Shown here: piece after piece, positions 1 to 8,618 of the stretch
Numbering within the stretch: the stretch's first letter is position 1
Layout: each line of letters opens with the position of its first letter
Source of the DNA: Crocinitomicaceae bacterium
Lineage (GTDB): Bacteria; Bacteroidota; Bacteroidia; Flavobacteriales_D; Crocinitomicaceae
Direction of reading: 5' to 3'
DNA: 64,000 bases
NCBI GenBank assembly: GCA_029238665.1
Contig: JAQWFQ010000024.1
Coordinates: forward strand, 149,386-213,385
Position numbers and translations under genes: made by a program
The notes under the pieces: generated by a model
What the model saw: only the letters and a program-made list of their open reading frames with translations
The model's database searches: none
What the model was told of the DNA's origin: nothing

Positions 1-67
1 CTTTTCCTTTATATTCGTTTGTTTGCCCTTTAAACTCAAACTTACAGTCGATAATCGCGTTGCTCAT
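1..67 (-). CDS. purC: phosphoribosylaminoimidazole-succinocarboxamide synthase, N-terminal start only
   Basis: Only the first 22 codons are inside the window; the gene runs off the left edge. The visible N-terminus reads MSNAIIDCKFEFKGQT, which resembles the start of flavobacterial PurC (MSN-I---F-F-GQ). PurC joins aspartate to CAIR to make SAICAR in purine synthesis. It lies head-to-tail after phoH on the same strand, a neighbourhood common in Bacteroidota. A -7-like element lies 25 bases upstream of the ATG. The assignment rests on a short stretch plus context, so it is likely but not certain. Confidence 0.65.
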   Translation of the reverse strand, partial: MSNAIIDCKFEFKGQTNEYKGK

Positions 68-92
68 TTCTTTTCGCTTATTAATTTTTGTG

Positions 93-100
93 CAAAAATA
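93..100 (-). promoter_or_regulatory. -7 promoter element for purC
   Basis: Read on the minus strand this is TATTTTTG, a perfect match to the Bacteroidota -7 consensus TAnnTTTG, 25 bases before the purC ATG. No good -33 TTTG is seen at the usual 19-base spacing, so purC may also be co-transcribed with phoH. Confidence 0.35.
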
Positions 101-120
101 GCTATTCCTTTAAACTGATG

Positions 121-1101
121 CTATTTCTCCCCTTCCTTTTTGACGCTTACCTTATCTTGCGCTTCAGCTGATTCAAATGCCGTAACAATTTTTTTCACCA
201 AACTGTGACGCATTACATCGGAAGCTCCCATTCGAATAACTCCCACGCCATCAACTGAATCTAATGCATCTAGAGAAAATGCCAATCCAGACTTCTGTTT
301 ACGTGGTAAATCAACTTGTGACATGTCTCCAGTAACAACAAATTTAGCGGTCATTCCCATTCGTGTCAAAAACATTTTCATCTGCATTGTTGTGGTGTTT
401 TGGGCTTCATCCAAAATTACGAATGCTTTATCCAATGTTCGTCCTCTCATAAAAGCCAACGGTGCTATTTCAATTACACCAAACTCAATCATATCGGCTA
501 ATTTTTCGGCGGGGATCATATCGCGTAAAGCGTCATACAACGGCATTAAGTATGGGTCCAGTTTTTCTTTCAAATCGCCAGGAAGAAAACCTAAATTCTC
601 CCCCGCTTCAACTGCAGGTCGAGTTAAAACAATACGTTTCACCTCTTTGGCTTTTAATGCCCGAACAGCAAGTGCAACCGCTGTATATGTTTTCCCTGTA
701 CCCGCAGGCCCAACAGCAAACACCATATCGTTTTTATCGACCAACTCTACCAACTTACGCTGATTCAGTGTTTTCGCCGTTATTTTAGCGCCATGATTTC
801 CATGAACAATAATGCCTGCAGCTTTTTCCGTTGCCAATAATTTTGCACCATCATCCTGCATCAGATTTTCAATGTTACGCTCTGTCAACGCATTGAATTT
901 ATGAAAGTGACGCACCAACAAGTCAAATTTAGCTTCAAATTGATCCATCACCTCATCATCACCAGCGATACTGATAACATTACCCCTCGCAATAACCTTT
1001 AACTTAGGAAAGTACGTTTTAATTTGTTTCAATTTTGAATTATTCACCCCGAATAATTCCAATGGGTTTATCCCTTTAATTTCTAGTTTTCTTTCCAACA
1101 A
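121..1101 (-). CDS. phoH: PhoH-like ATPase
   Basis: A cytoplasmic P-loop ATPase of the PhoH/PhoL family, 326 residues, close to the usual 310-330. The Walker A motif GPAGTGKT is at residues 131-138 and Walker B VILDEAQN at 228-235, with the family-typical RPAVEAGENLGFLPG stretch between them. The first 110 residues match the small N-terminal domain of PhoL-type proteins. PhoH/PhoL proteins are RNA-linked ATPases often found near rRNA maturation genes; the exact role here is not shown. It is followed on the same strand by purC and transcribed divergently from the SAM hydrolase. The ATG is the first in frame and fits the family N-terminus. Confidence 0.93.
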   Translation of the reverse strand: MLERKLEIKGINPLELFGVNNSKLKQIKTYFPKLKVIARGNVISIAGDDEVMDQFEAKFDLLVRHFHKFNALTERNIENLMQDDGAKLLATEKAAGIIVHGNHGAKITAKTLNQRKLVELVDKNDMVFAVGPAGTGKTYTAVALAVRALKAKEVKRIVLTRPAVEAGENLGFLPGDLKEKLDPYLMPLYDALRDMIPAEKLADMIEFGVIEIAPLAFMRGRTLDKAFVILDEAQNTTTMQMKMFLTRMGMTAKFVVTGDMSQVDLPRKQKSGLAFSLDALDSVDGVGVIRMGASDVMRHSLVKKIVTAFESAEAQDKVSVKKEGEK

Positions 1102-1236
1102 TAAGTGTTTATATACCTTTCAACATTGAGCTCGTTATCCTTTTACGCAAATGCTTCATCATAAAGCAAAGCTTTTTCTTATTTTTGACTCAAATTTATA
1201 AAATAATTTGCCGCTACGCTGCTCATTTTATTCACA

Positions 1237-2097
1237 ATGGGAATAATAACATTAACAACCGACATGGGTTTGAACGACCACTACGTGGCTTCGCTCAAAG
1301 GGACTATATTAAAATCGATACAAGATGTCCACATTATTGATGTCTCACATACGGTTAAACCATTTGACATTTCAGAAGCTGCCTACCTCTTAAGCTCATG
1401 CTACAAAGACTTTCCAGATGAAACCATTCACGTCATTGGAGTAGACAGTGAGCCCATCGTTAACTTTGGCGGTACAGATGGAAGTTTCCCTTCTATCTTA
1501 AGGTATAACAATCAATATTTCATTTCAAACGACAATGGTTTTTTTGGATCATTCTTAAAAGAAGAGGCTCCTGAATCGTTTTGGCGCATTGACAATGTGT
1601 TATCTAACCCCAACTTGTTTCAATTTCCTACAAAAAACTTATTGCTAACTGCAGGTATTCGTTTACTAAAAGGCGATAAAATGGAAACAATTGCATCTCC
1701 TTTTGAAGGCTTCAAGAAGGCGTTTACGCCAATAGCAATTATGGAGCCTAATTTAATTAAAGGCTATGTTATTCATATTGACAACTACGGAAATGCAATA
1801 ACAAACATACATAAGTCATTCTTTACACGTTTTGAAAAGGAGACTTCATTCAGCATCTTCTTTAAGAAAAAAGACTACTACATCGATGAAATTTCTGGAT
1901 CATACAACGAAGTTCCACAAGGAGAAAAAGTAGCCTTATTTAATGAAAACGGCTATTTAGAAATAGCCATTAATCGCGGAGCCAATGGCAGTACTGGTGG
2001 AGCTCAACAACTATTTGGGCTACACACCCACGACATGATTCGTGTAGAGTTTACACCACAGGGTTCTCGGCAAACATTAGATTCTTTCTTCACATGA
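1237..2097 (+). CDS. S-adenosyl-L-methionine hydrolase (adenosine-forming), DUF62 family
   Basis: This belongs to the SAM hydroxide adenosyltransferase family, related to fluorinase and chlorinase, which splits SAM to adenosine and methionine using water. The N-terminal signature TLTTDMG-ND-YVASLKG spans residues 5-21 with the conserved Asp at 9. The length, 286 residues, is normal. The C-terminal beta-barrel part has GYVIHIDNYGNAITNI near residues 176-191, also typical. It starts a rightward gene run: its stop overlaps the start of the ABM protein by four bases, and gldF-gldG follow, as in many flavobacteria. No halide-specific loop could be judged by eye, so hydrolase rather than halogenase is inferred from family frequency. 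Confidence 0.9.
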   Translation: MGIITLTTDMGLNDHYVASLKGTILKSIQDVHIIDVSHTVKPFDISEAAYLLSSCYKDFPDETIHVIGVDSEPIVNFGGTDGSFPSILRYNNQYFISNDNGFFGSFLKEEAPESFWRIDNVLSNPNLFQFPTKNLLLTAGIRLLKGDKMETIASPFEGFKKAFTPIAIMEPNLIKGYVIHIDNYGNAITNIHKSFFTRFEKETSFSIFFKKKDYYIDEISGSYNEVPQGEKVALFNENGYLEIAINRGANGSTGGAQQLFGLHTHDMIRVEFTPQGSRQTLDSFFT

Positions 2098-2402
2098 TAA
2101 CACGTATAGTTAAACTCGAATTTAACGTTGATAAAGTGGATGATTTTTTACGTTTTCTTGACACTGTAAAACATGTTGTCAATGAATTTCCGGGGTGTCA
2201 CGGAATGAAACTATACCAAGACACGAACAAGCCTTGGATTATTATCACCTACAGCCACTGGGAGTCACAAGAACATTTGAATGATTACCGTAATTCTGAA
2301 GAATTTGGTTCAATTTGGCCAAAAATCAAGCCTTGGTTTAGCAATAAACCTGAAGCCTGGAGCGTAAGCGCATACTTTAATGGATTTGAAGACAACAAAT
2401 AA
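2094..2402 (+). CDS. antibiotic biosynthesis monooxygenase (ABM) domain protein
   Basis: A 102-residue single-domain protein of the dimeric alpha/beta-barrel ABM superfamily (YgiN/HmoA-like). The pattern VKLEF near the N-terminus, FPGCHGMKLYQD, TYSHWESQEHLNDYRNSEEF and a final WP-KPWF match flavobacterial members, which include quinol monooxygenases and heme-degrading enzymes. Its substrate cannot be read from sequence. The ATG overlaps the SAM hydrolase stop in an ATGA arrangement, so the two are translationally coupled. A new promoter appears after it, before gldF. Confidence 0.85.
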   Translation: MITRIVKLEFNVDKVDDFLRFLDTVKHVVNEFPGCHGMKLYQDTNKPWIIITYSHWESQEHLNDYRNSEEFGSIWPKIKPWFSNKPEAWSVSAYFNGFEDNK

Positions 2403-2519
2403 TCTTTATACGACTAAACGTCCTTCAAAAATAACCTAAGCTAACAAGCTTATTGTCACCACAATTAGCAATCAACAATCACATATTAATAAATGTTGTG
2501 AGTACTTCATCATTTAGCA

Positions 2520-2550
2520 TTGACCATTCGGATAAGAAATCTTACTTTTG
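2520..2550 (+). promoter_or_regulatory. promoter of the gldF-gldG operon
   Basis: TTGA followed after exactly 19 bases by TACTTTTG, the latter a perfect TAnnTTTG -7 element. It lies in the 170-base gap between the ABM gene and gldF, with the -7 element ending 22 bases before the gldF ATG. I see nothing else in this gap. The -33 box is imperfect. Confidence 0.5.
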
Positions 2551-2572
2551 ATTCTTATAATTAAACCAAAGA

Positions 2573-3313
2573 ATGAGAGCATTATATTTCAAAGAAATTC
2601 GAAGCTTCTTAAGTTCAATCATTGGGTATGTGTTTATCCTGATATACTTAATCGCATCTGGAATTATGCATTGGGTAGCTTCAACAGAGGCAAACTTACT
2701 AGAAGGCACAGAGGCAGACCTCATACCATTTTTCAACTCATCGCCTATTATATTCCTGATTTTAATTCCAGCAATTACAATGCGGTCTATTGCTGAAGAA
2801 CGCAGGACAGGCACAATGGAGCTGCTATTTACCCGCCCCATCTCAGATTTAAAAATACTGCTGGCCAAATACTTTGCAAGTGTTACCTTAATGCTTATTG
2901 CCATTTTACCAACATTGGTTTATTACTATTCAATGGTTCAACTTTCTGTAGACCCAAGTACATTTGACCACGGAGCAACAATTACATCATACCTAGGGTT
3001 AATTCTATTAGGCTCATCATTTGTTGCTATAGGCATATTCACTTCTGCCTTAACAAGCAGTCAAATTGTTGCCTTTATTTTAGCCCTTTTCTTTTGCTGG
3101 GTTTTTATGCCAGACATTGGCGGACTTGCCCTGCTAGGATCTTACAACCTAATGGGAAATCTTGATACTGTAGTCCAATACTTCGGAATGACATTTCATT
3201 ACGAAGGAATTCAACGTGGTGTAATCGACACGAAGAATATCACCTATTTCTTATCGTTTATTTTCACCTTCATTTTTGCTGCGCTGACAGTTATTAAATC
3301 ATTAAAAAAATAA
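2573..3313 (+). CDS. gldF: gliding motility ABC transporter permease GldF
   Basis: An inner-membrane ABC-2 type permease of 246 residues with about six transmembrane segments. The cytoplasmic loop AEERRTGTMELLFTRPISDLKILLAKYFA (around residues 70-98) is the hallmark of GldF-like permeases. In Flavobacterium johnsoniae GldF works with GldA (ATPase) and GldG and is needed for gliding in that species. Here gldG follows after two bases, forming an operon. No gldA is nearby; the NatA-type ATPase at 26.2 kb has its own permease. The start is supported by the upstream promoter and by a hydrophobic segment beginning near residue 14. Confidence 0.93.
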   Translation: MRALYFKEIRSFLSSIIGYVFILIYLIASGIMHWVASTEANLLEGTEADLIPFFNSSPIIFLILIPAITMRSIAEERRTGTMELLFTRPISDLKILLAKYFASVTLMLIAILPTLVYYYSMVQLSVDPSTFDHGATITSYLGLILLGSSFVAIGIFTSALTSSQIVAFILALFFCWVFMPDIGGLALLGSYNLMGNLDTVVQYFGMTFHYEGIQRGVIDTKNITYFLSFIFTFIFAALTVIKSLKK

Positions 3314-3315
3314 CC

Positions 3316-5103
3316 ATGTCAGAAAACAAAAAACTCATTAAAGGCCTATATAACTGGACATTTTTAACCATTGTTATTGTTGCTGTTGTCTTAATCAACA
3401 TCATCTCTTCTTTTATTTATCAACGTTACGATATAACAGAAGATCAACGCTATTCATTAGCTGACGGAACAATTTCATACTTAGAACAATCAGACAATTT
3501 TAAAAGTCGTTTAAACCTGAAAATTTATTTAGAAGGCAACCTTCCCGCAGAAATTAATCATTTCAGAAACGCAGTAGAAGATAAACTCCAAGAATTCAAA
3601 CAGTACACTGGAAATAAAATTGAATACCAATTCATCAATCCAAACGTAGGCACTGAAAAAGAACAACAGGAATTATTTCAAAACATCTTTGCTGAAGGAA
3701 AAGGAATTCTTCCTATGGATTTGGTTTACATGAAGGATGGGTCTCAAAGCCAGCTGATGCTTTGGCCAGGAGCAATTATTGAATATGGAGGGTCAACTGT
3801 GCAAAGCGTTCAGTTATTGCCAGGATCAAAAACAGGTCGCCCGTATCAATTAGGAAACATGTCCTCAATTATTCAAAACTCGATTAATAATCTTGAGTAC
3901 ATGTTAATTAGTGCGCTCCGAAGAGCGACACAAGAAACCAAGCCACGCATTGGTTTTTTACACGGACACGGGGAACTAACTTGGCCACAAACACAACGCG
4001 TTAGGGCACTAATATCTCCTTACTTTAATATCGCTGACATCACAATTAACGATTCCGTCCACGCATTAGAAAATTTAGACGGGTTAATTATTGCGCAACC
4101 AAGAAAACGCTTTAGTGACAAAGACCTCTTTCTGATTGATCAATTCATTATGCGCGGCGGTAGACTAATGTGCTTCTTAGATCAATTAAAATTAAACACA
4201 GACACACTCGAATCAACAGGAACGGCTCATACAACCCGCTATTCAGACATCCGACTCGACCGAATGCTTTTCGATTACGGCTTAAAAATCAACGACAACT
4301 ACATTATGGATGCTCGTTGCCTACCAAAGCAAGTTCCCTTAGCTAAACAAGCTATGATTCCTTGGTTTTTTAACGTGATGGCATCCCCTACTACACATCC
4401 TATAACTAGAAATGTTGAACCTGTGAATTTAGAATACACCAGTGAAATTCAATTTGTAGGAAATAACAAAAACATTCGCCTAACCCCAATACTTACCTCA
4501 AGTACCAATTCAACTGCAACAGGCCTAGCCCCTATGGTTAACTTAGCCCTACCATTAAATTATGGAAAGAACCCCGAGTTGGTATCAAATCCTAAAAGCG
4601 AGGCAAATAAAAAATGCTTAGCAGGATTAGCAGAAGGAACATTTAAATCACATTTCAGAAATCGTATTAGTGAGGCTTACGCCAAAAACCCAGCTACAAA
4701 AACACTGGAATCTAGCAGTAAAGAAGGTAAGGTTTTACTTGTCGGAAACGGGCGTTTTATTGAAAACGAATACGACTCTATGCCAAACAAATTGGGCACA
4801 GGATATCAATTCCGTCCAAAACAACTAAACAACTTACAGTTTAACCAAGAGTTAATCAACATGAAAATTCCTCACTTTTTCGGAAATCAAGACTTTTTTC
4901 AAAACATGACGGACTACATGCTCGACGATATATCTGTACTAGACCTGCGTAGTCGTCAAATTGATATTCATGAGATAAATTCAGGGAAAATTAAATTAAA
5001 AGCAACCTTCTATAAGGTGTTAAACATCGGATTACCCGTTGGAATCATTCTTTTACTCGCTCTCTTTTTCGGGTTTATTCGAAACAAAAAATACACTAAT
5101 TAA
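3316..5103 (+). CDS. gldG: gliding motility-associated ABC transporter protein GldG
   Basis: A 595-residue membrane-anchored protein with one transmembrane helix near residues 14-36 and a second at about 563-588, enclosing a large periplasmic region. The block YDITEDQRYSLADGTISYL after the first helix and GFLHGHGELTWPQ near residue 212 are typical of GldG, as is a long ABC-type auxiliary domain (DUF4350/GldG-type). It is the partner of GldF in the Gld ABC transporter. It begins two bases after gldF and is followed after six bases by a DUF4340-type gene, so the three are probably co-transcribed. Length agrees with the family. Confidence 0.93.
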   Translation: MSENKKLIKGLYNWTFLTIVIVAVVLINIISSFIYQRYDITEDQRYSLADGTISYLEQSDNFKSRLNLKIYLEGNLPAEINHFRNAVEDKLQEFKQYTGNKIEYQFINPNVGTEKEQQELFQNIFAEGKGILPMDLVYMKDGSQSQLMLWPGAIIEYGGSTVQSVQLLPGSKTGRPYQLGNMSSIIQNSINNLEYMLISALRRATQETKPRIGFLHGHGELTWPQTQRVRALISPYFNIADITINDSVHALENLDGLIIAQPRKRFSDKDLFLIDQFIMRGGRLMCFLDQLKLNTDTLESTGTAHTTRYSDIRLDRMLFDYGLKINDNYIMDARCLPKQVPLAKQAMIPWFFNVMASPTTHPITRNVEPVNLEYTSEIQFVGNNKNIRLTPILTSSTNSTATGLAPMVNLALPLNYGKNPELVSNPKSEANKKCLAGLAEGTFKSHFRNRISEAYAKNPATKTLESSSKEGKVLLVGNGRFIENEYDSMPNKLGTGYQFRPKQLNNLQFNQELINMKIPHFFGNQDFFQNMTDYMLDDISVLDLRSRQIDIHEINSGKIKLKATFYKVLNIGLPVGIILLLALFFGFIRNKKYTN

Positions 5104-5109
5104 GCCATA

Positions 5110-6159
5110 ATGAAAAAAATAATTACGCTAATCATCGCAATAGGAGTTGTTTCTGGACTTACATACTCTGTGATTCAATTGAATAAAAACAAGGGTAAAT
5201 CAGATTCTGAACTCATAGAGTTCGCAATCAAAAACACAGACCTCGTTGATAAAATAGTCATCAACGATGCATTTGGTAGAACGTTCGAAGTTATACGTGG
5301 AACAGAAGGGTGGACAGATAAAGATGGTGGCTGCATCCAACAAACAAGTGTTGAATTCATACTTAACGCATTCAGAACAATTGAATTTAAAGGATACCTA
5401 CCTGAAAACTCACACGACAAATACAACAAACTCATGTCTAGTCAACACACAAAAGTTGACATCTACCAAAATGGTGAGTGGGTTAAGTCATGGTACATGG
5501 GACCAAGTGCACAAGATCATCACGGTCAAATTATGCTACTAGATTCCAAAGAATACGGAAAAAGTGACAACCCTGTAATCATGAAGCTCAAAGGAGTAAA
5601 CGGCATCATTGAACCACGCTTTTTTGCAGACAATAAAAAATGGTTGTGTACAAATATTTTTGCCGTACAATCGTACCGCATAAAAGAAGTAGACTTAAAA
5701 TTCTATGATGAGCCTGAACGCAGTTTTACAGTACAAAAAGATGGGCCCAACATGCATGTGCTACAGCAAGGAAAACCGTTAGCATCTGTAGATACAGCCA
5801 TGATATTTAGATACCTCAACAATTATCAAAAAATTCACTTTGATATTGCCAACTACGAACTCTCTCCCGAGCAAGTTGATAGCATGAAAGCTTCAACACC
5901 TTTTTGCGTGCTTTCATTAACAAAAACAAATGGCAGTGTAACAAAACTAAAGTGTTTCAGAATTAAACAGAGTGAATATACACCCACAGGAAAGGTGGAA
6001 TATAGAGACATTGATAAAGATCGTTTTTGGGCAGAGTTACCAACAGGTGAAGTTGTAAAATGCCAGTATTTTGTTTTCAATCCACTATTCTTGGGACACA
6101 TCTACTTCCCTATGGATATATCAATGCTTGATGTAGAAAATAAAACGCAAGAGAAGTAG
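5110..6159 (+). CDS. GldG-linked membrane-anchored protein, DUF4340-like
   Basis: A 349-residue protein with an N-terminal signal anchor (hydrophobic residues about 4-22) and a periplasmic remainder. It shows features I associate with DUF4340-type proteins encoded after gldG: a VDKIVI strand, GWTDKDGG, and W-C-TNIFAVQSYRIKEVDL near residue 181. Similar genes sit between gldG and dnaN in flavobacteria. Function is unknown; in other bacteria DUF4340 proteins also accompany GldG-like ABC genes, suggesting a role with that transporter. No enzyme motif was recognised. Confidence 0.75.
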   Translation: MKKIITLIIAIGVVSGLTYSVIQLNKNKGKSDSELIEFAIKNTDLVDKIVINDAFGRTFEVIRGTEGWTDKDGGCIQQTSVEFILNAFRTIEFKGYLPENSHDKYNKLMSSQHTKVDIYQNGEWVKSWYMGPSAQDHHGQIMLLDSKEYGKSDNPVIMKLKGVNGIIEPRFFADNKKWLCTNIFAVQSYRIKEVDLKFYDEPERSFTVQKDGPNMHVLQQGKPLASVDTAMIFRYLNNYQKIHFDIANYELSPEQVDSMKASTPFCVLSLTKTNGSVTKLKCFRIKQSEYTPTGKVEYRDIDKDRFWAELPTGEVVKCQYFVFNPLFLGHIYFPMDISMLDVENKTQEK

Positions 6160-6204
6160 CTAACATTTTGTTAATAACTCGCCTAAAAAAGAACAAAAAG
6201 GCCC

Positions 6205-6235
6205 TTCGATAATTACCTAGAAATTGATAGCTTTG
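6205..6235 (+). promoter_or_regulatory. dnaN promoter
   Basis: TTCG, exactly 19 bases, then TAGCTTTG, which matches the Bacteroidota consensus TTTG-N19-TAnnTTTG with one mismatch in the -33 box. Transcription would start near 6240, about 20 bases before the dnaN ATG at 6260. This argues against the longer reading frame that would start at 6224. Confidence 0.6.
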
Positions 6236-6259
6236 AACGTACAAAACAAACGTTTGAAA

Positions 6260-7375
6260 ATGAATTTCGTAATATCTAGCACATCTTTATTAAAGCACCT
6301 TCAAGGAATTTCTGGAGTACTAAGCACCAACAACACGCTACCTATTCTTGACAACTTCCTGTTTGAAATTGTTGATGGACGACTAGCAGTCTCAGCTTCT
6401 GATTTAGAAACAACAATGCGTACTTCGATGGAGATCGAAGCAAAAGAAGAAGGTAAAATTGCCATACCAGCTAAATTGCTCTTGGATGTTTTAAAGAACC
6501 TTCCAGATCAACCGTGTACATTTTCAGTAAACCCTGATAATTTTGCAGTTGAAATTGCTTACGACAATGGTAAATCTAAAATGGTTGGTTATAATGGAGA
6601 TGATTTCCCTAGAACTCCAGGGCTAGAACAGTCAAATTCTATTACTATTTCTGGAGAAATTATTTCAAATGCCATCAATAAAACATTATTTGCTACAGGA
6701 GTTGATGACTTAAGACCTGTAATGAGCGGTGTTTTTTGTGAGTTTTCTCCAGAAAGCATCACTTTTGTTGCTACAGATGCCCATAAACTAGTTCGTTATA
6801 CGAGAACAGATTCTCAAGCTTCAGGAAGCTCTTCCTTTATCTTACCAAAGAAACCACTAAACCTTTTAAAATCAAACTTAAAAGGTGATGAAGAGGTGAA
6901 GCTTGAATACAACGATTCAAACGCCGTTTTTACATTTAACGATGTCGTATTGGTTTGCCGCTTGATTGATGGGAAATACCCAAACTACGAAGCTGTGATT
7001 CCTAAAGAGAATCCGAATGTACTTAGAATTGATAGGCTTCAATTTTTAAGTTCAATAAAACGTGTATCAATTTTTTCAAACAAAACGACACACCAAATAA
7101 AATTAAAACTAGCTGGTTCCGAGCTCTCACTATCTGCTGAAGACATTGACTTTTCAAACGAAGCAAACGAGCGTTTAACGTGTAATTATGCTGGTGACGA
7201 TATGGAAATTGGCTTCAACTCTCGTTTTTTAATGGAAATGTTGAATAACCTTGATACTTCTGAAGTTCGTTTAGAGATGAGTGAACCTAGTAGAGCTGGT
7301 TTACTAATGCCATCTGAAGACAATGAGCACGAAGACATCTTAATGCTTGTTATGCCAGTTATGTTGAACAGGTAA
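6260..7375 (+). CDS. dnaN: DNA polymerase III sliding clamp, beta subunit
   Basis: The ring-shaped processivity clamp of the replicative polymerase, 371 residues in three repeated clamp domains. Family signatures are MNFVISSTSLLKHLQGISGVL at the N-terminus, NTLPILDNFLFE, DDLRPVMSGVFCEF, FVATDAHKLVRY and DGKYPNYEAVIPKENPN, and the C-terminus LVMPVMLNR. The start is set at the ATG of MNFVIS because that is the family N-terminus and a promoter overlaps the only upstream alternative. It follows the gldG operon but has its own promoter and ends at a strong terminator. Confidence 0.96.
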   Translation: MNFVISSTSLLKHLQGISGVLSTNNTLPILDNFLFEIVDGRLAVSASDLETTMRTSMEIEAKEEGKIAIPAKLLLDVLKNLPDQPCTFSVNPDNFAVEIAYDNGKSKMVGYNGDDFPRTPGLEQSNSITISGEIISNAINKTLFATGVDDLRPVMSGVFCEFSPESITFVATDAHKLVRYTRTDSQASGSSSFILPKKPLNLLKSNLKGDEEVKLEYNDSNAVFTFNDVVLVCRLIDGKYPNYEAVIPKENPNVLRIDRLQFLSSIKRVSIFSNKTTHQIKLKLAGSELSLSAEDIDFSNEANERLTCNYAGDDMEIGFNSRFLMEMLNNLDTSEVRLEMSEPSRAGLLMPSEDNEHEDILMLVMPVMLNR

Positions 7376-7422
7376 GCACCTTTAAATTACCTTTTAAAGC
7401 AGATTGACAACTAAATAGATTT

Positions 7423-7456
7423 AGCCAATGAAATTCATTTTTCATTGGCTTTTTTA
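7423..7456 (+). terminator. rho-independent terminator after dnaN
   Basis: An eleven-base stem AGCCAATGAAA paired with TTTCATTGGCT, a short AT loop, and a T run downstream. It ends the dnaN transcript. Confidence 0.85.
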
Positions 7457-7474
7457 TTTCTAAAAGAAGGTGTT

Positions 7475-7552
7475 GGCCATCAGAAAAAACTGTTTTAAAT
7501 TTTTGATTCGTTTTGTATCAAGACAAAATGAATAAACACTGAACAAAAAATG
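7475..7552 (+). repeat. interspersed hairpin repeat, short copy
   Basis: This copy begins GGCCATCAGAAA and ends with a 53-base block beginning TTTTTGATTCGTTTTG, shared with the longer copy that starts at 7631. In the end block, TTCGTTTTGT pairs with ACAAAATGAA around a GTCAAG-like loop. Compared with the long copy, about 115 bases of the middle are missing. I see no coding potential. The strand given is arbitrary. The rest of the gap between dnaN and the FISUMP gene holds the dnaN terminator, the long copy and AT-rich sequence with no gene. Confidence 0.65.
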
Positions 7553-7630
7553 ATTCGATGTTCTCTAAACTCATTAAACTTTTATCAAGCTAACCTTTTT
7601 AACAACAATTACTTCAGCAGGAACACAACC

Positions 7631-7824
7631 GGCCATCAGAAAGAACGACTCTGATAGTCAAGTAAAAACATTAGTAAGACCGAGAAGTTCCGATGGTGAC
7701 CACCTAGGAAATCACTCGGCCGCACTTTTGTTTTGCGCAGAATGAAGTCCGTTGTTTCTGCAGGTCTTGAATTTTTGGTTCGTTTTGTGTCAAGACAAAA
7801 TGAACGAACGTTAAACAAAAAATG
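7631..7824 (+). repeat. interspersed hairpin repeat, long copy
   Basis: About 194 bases made of successive inverted repeats: ATCAGA with TCTGAT near 7635-7656; TTCC-N3-GGTG with CACC-N2-GGAA near 7688-7710; GCAGAA with TTCTGC near 7737-7761; and TTCGTTTTGT with ACAAAATGAA near 7779-7804. Its two ends match the short copy at 7475-7552. The layout suggests a mobile non-coding element of REP or miniature type, or a structured RNA. A 60-codon frame on the minus strand crosses it but looks spurious. No flanking direct repeat or transposase was found. Confidence 0.65.
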
Positions 7825-7958
7825 CCTAGCTAATACTAAGGAACCTTAAAGTCCATTTAATTCACTAAATTTAAACATACCATAAAACAAATAAACGCTC
7901 TAGCAATATATTGACTAATATAATCTATAGCGTTTAGCAGATTGTTGTGTTCAATTAA

Positions 7959-8525
7959 ATGAAGTACTTAACATATTTGATTACTATTTTGACCAGCCTG
8001 AACAGTTTAGGACAGGTTAATGGAACTATTGTTGACGAACGAGATTCTACAACATATGGAACTGTGACTATCGATTCGTTGGTTTGGATGACTGAAAATT
8101 TAAACTTTGAAACCACAGGCGCTTTTCAACATCCTGATTCTTGTAACACTTGTGGTCTACTGTACACATACAGTGCCGCTAAAGATGTGTGTCCATACGG
8201 GTTTAGAATGCCTAGTGAATCTGATTGGAGTGAATTATTCACTTCGCTTGGCGGTCAGGTTGAAGTTGAAGAATATGGGACCTATTATCATGGCATAATA
8301 AATCTTCTGCAATCAGAAAAATTGTTAGACCTTAGATACTGCGGCAATTATGATGGCGATGAAAACGATTTCAAATATTGCGGAACTTATGGTGCTTATT
8401 GGTATTTGAATTATAATGAATTTAAAGGCATTCATTTTGAAAAATCACAATATCAAGATTGGATTGGAACTGTTATGGGAGATCAATATTCAGGGCTTAG
8501 TGTTAGATGCGTTAAAGATCTGTAG
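7959..8525 (+). CDS. secreted FISUMP-domain protein
   Basis: A 188-residue protein with a signal peptide (MKYLTYLITILTSLNSLGQ, cleavage near residue 19-20). The remainder matches the Fibrobacter succinogenes major paralogous (FISUMP) domain: VTIDSLVWMTENLNF, LYTYSAAKDVCPYGFRMPSESDWSEL, and the ending GLSVRCVKDL. Cys pairs at CNTC and near the C-terminus suggest an exported, disulfide-containing protein. Function is unknown for this family. It stands alone between the hairpin repeats and comEC, facing comEC tail to tail, and looks like an accessory insertion in a core region. No type IX sorting domain is present. Confidence 0.82.
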   Translation: MKYLTYLITILTSLNSLGQVNGTIVDERDSTTYGTVTIDSLVWMTENLNFETTGAFQHPDSCNTCGLLYTYSAAKDVCPYGFRMPSESDWSELFTSLGGQVEVEEYGTYYHGIINLLQSEKLLDLRYCGNYDGDENDFKYCGTYGAYWYLNYNEFKGIHFEKSQYQDWIGTVMGDQYSGLSVRCVKDL

Positions 8526-8618
8526 CTAACAAGGTGTACAAAACATAGCTAGCAATCTCTAAACCAGAAGTTTGGTACTTATTTACAAAGTCCACCAACC
8601 GCACAAAATAACCCAGAA

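Noticed and set aside
323..763. Plus-strand frame opposite phoH
   Set aside because: It is a shadow of a well-supported gene, with no recognisable domain.
6224..6259. Longer N-terminus for dnaN
   Set aside because: The -7 element TAGCTTTG overlaps it and the family N-terminus begins at the ATG at 6260.
7636..7818. A 60-codon minus-strand frame
   Set aside because: It lies wholly within the hairpin repeat and its residues follow the inverted-repeat structure. No start context or domain supports it.
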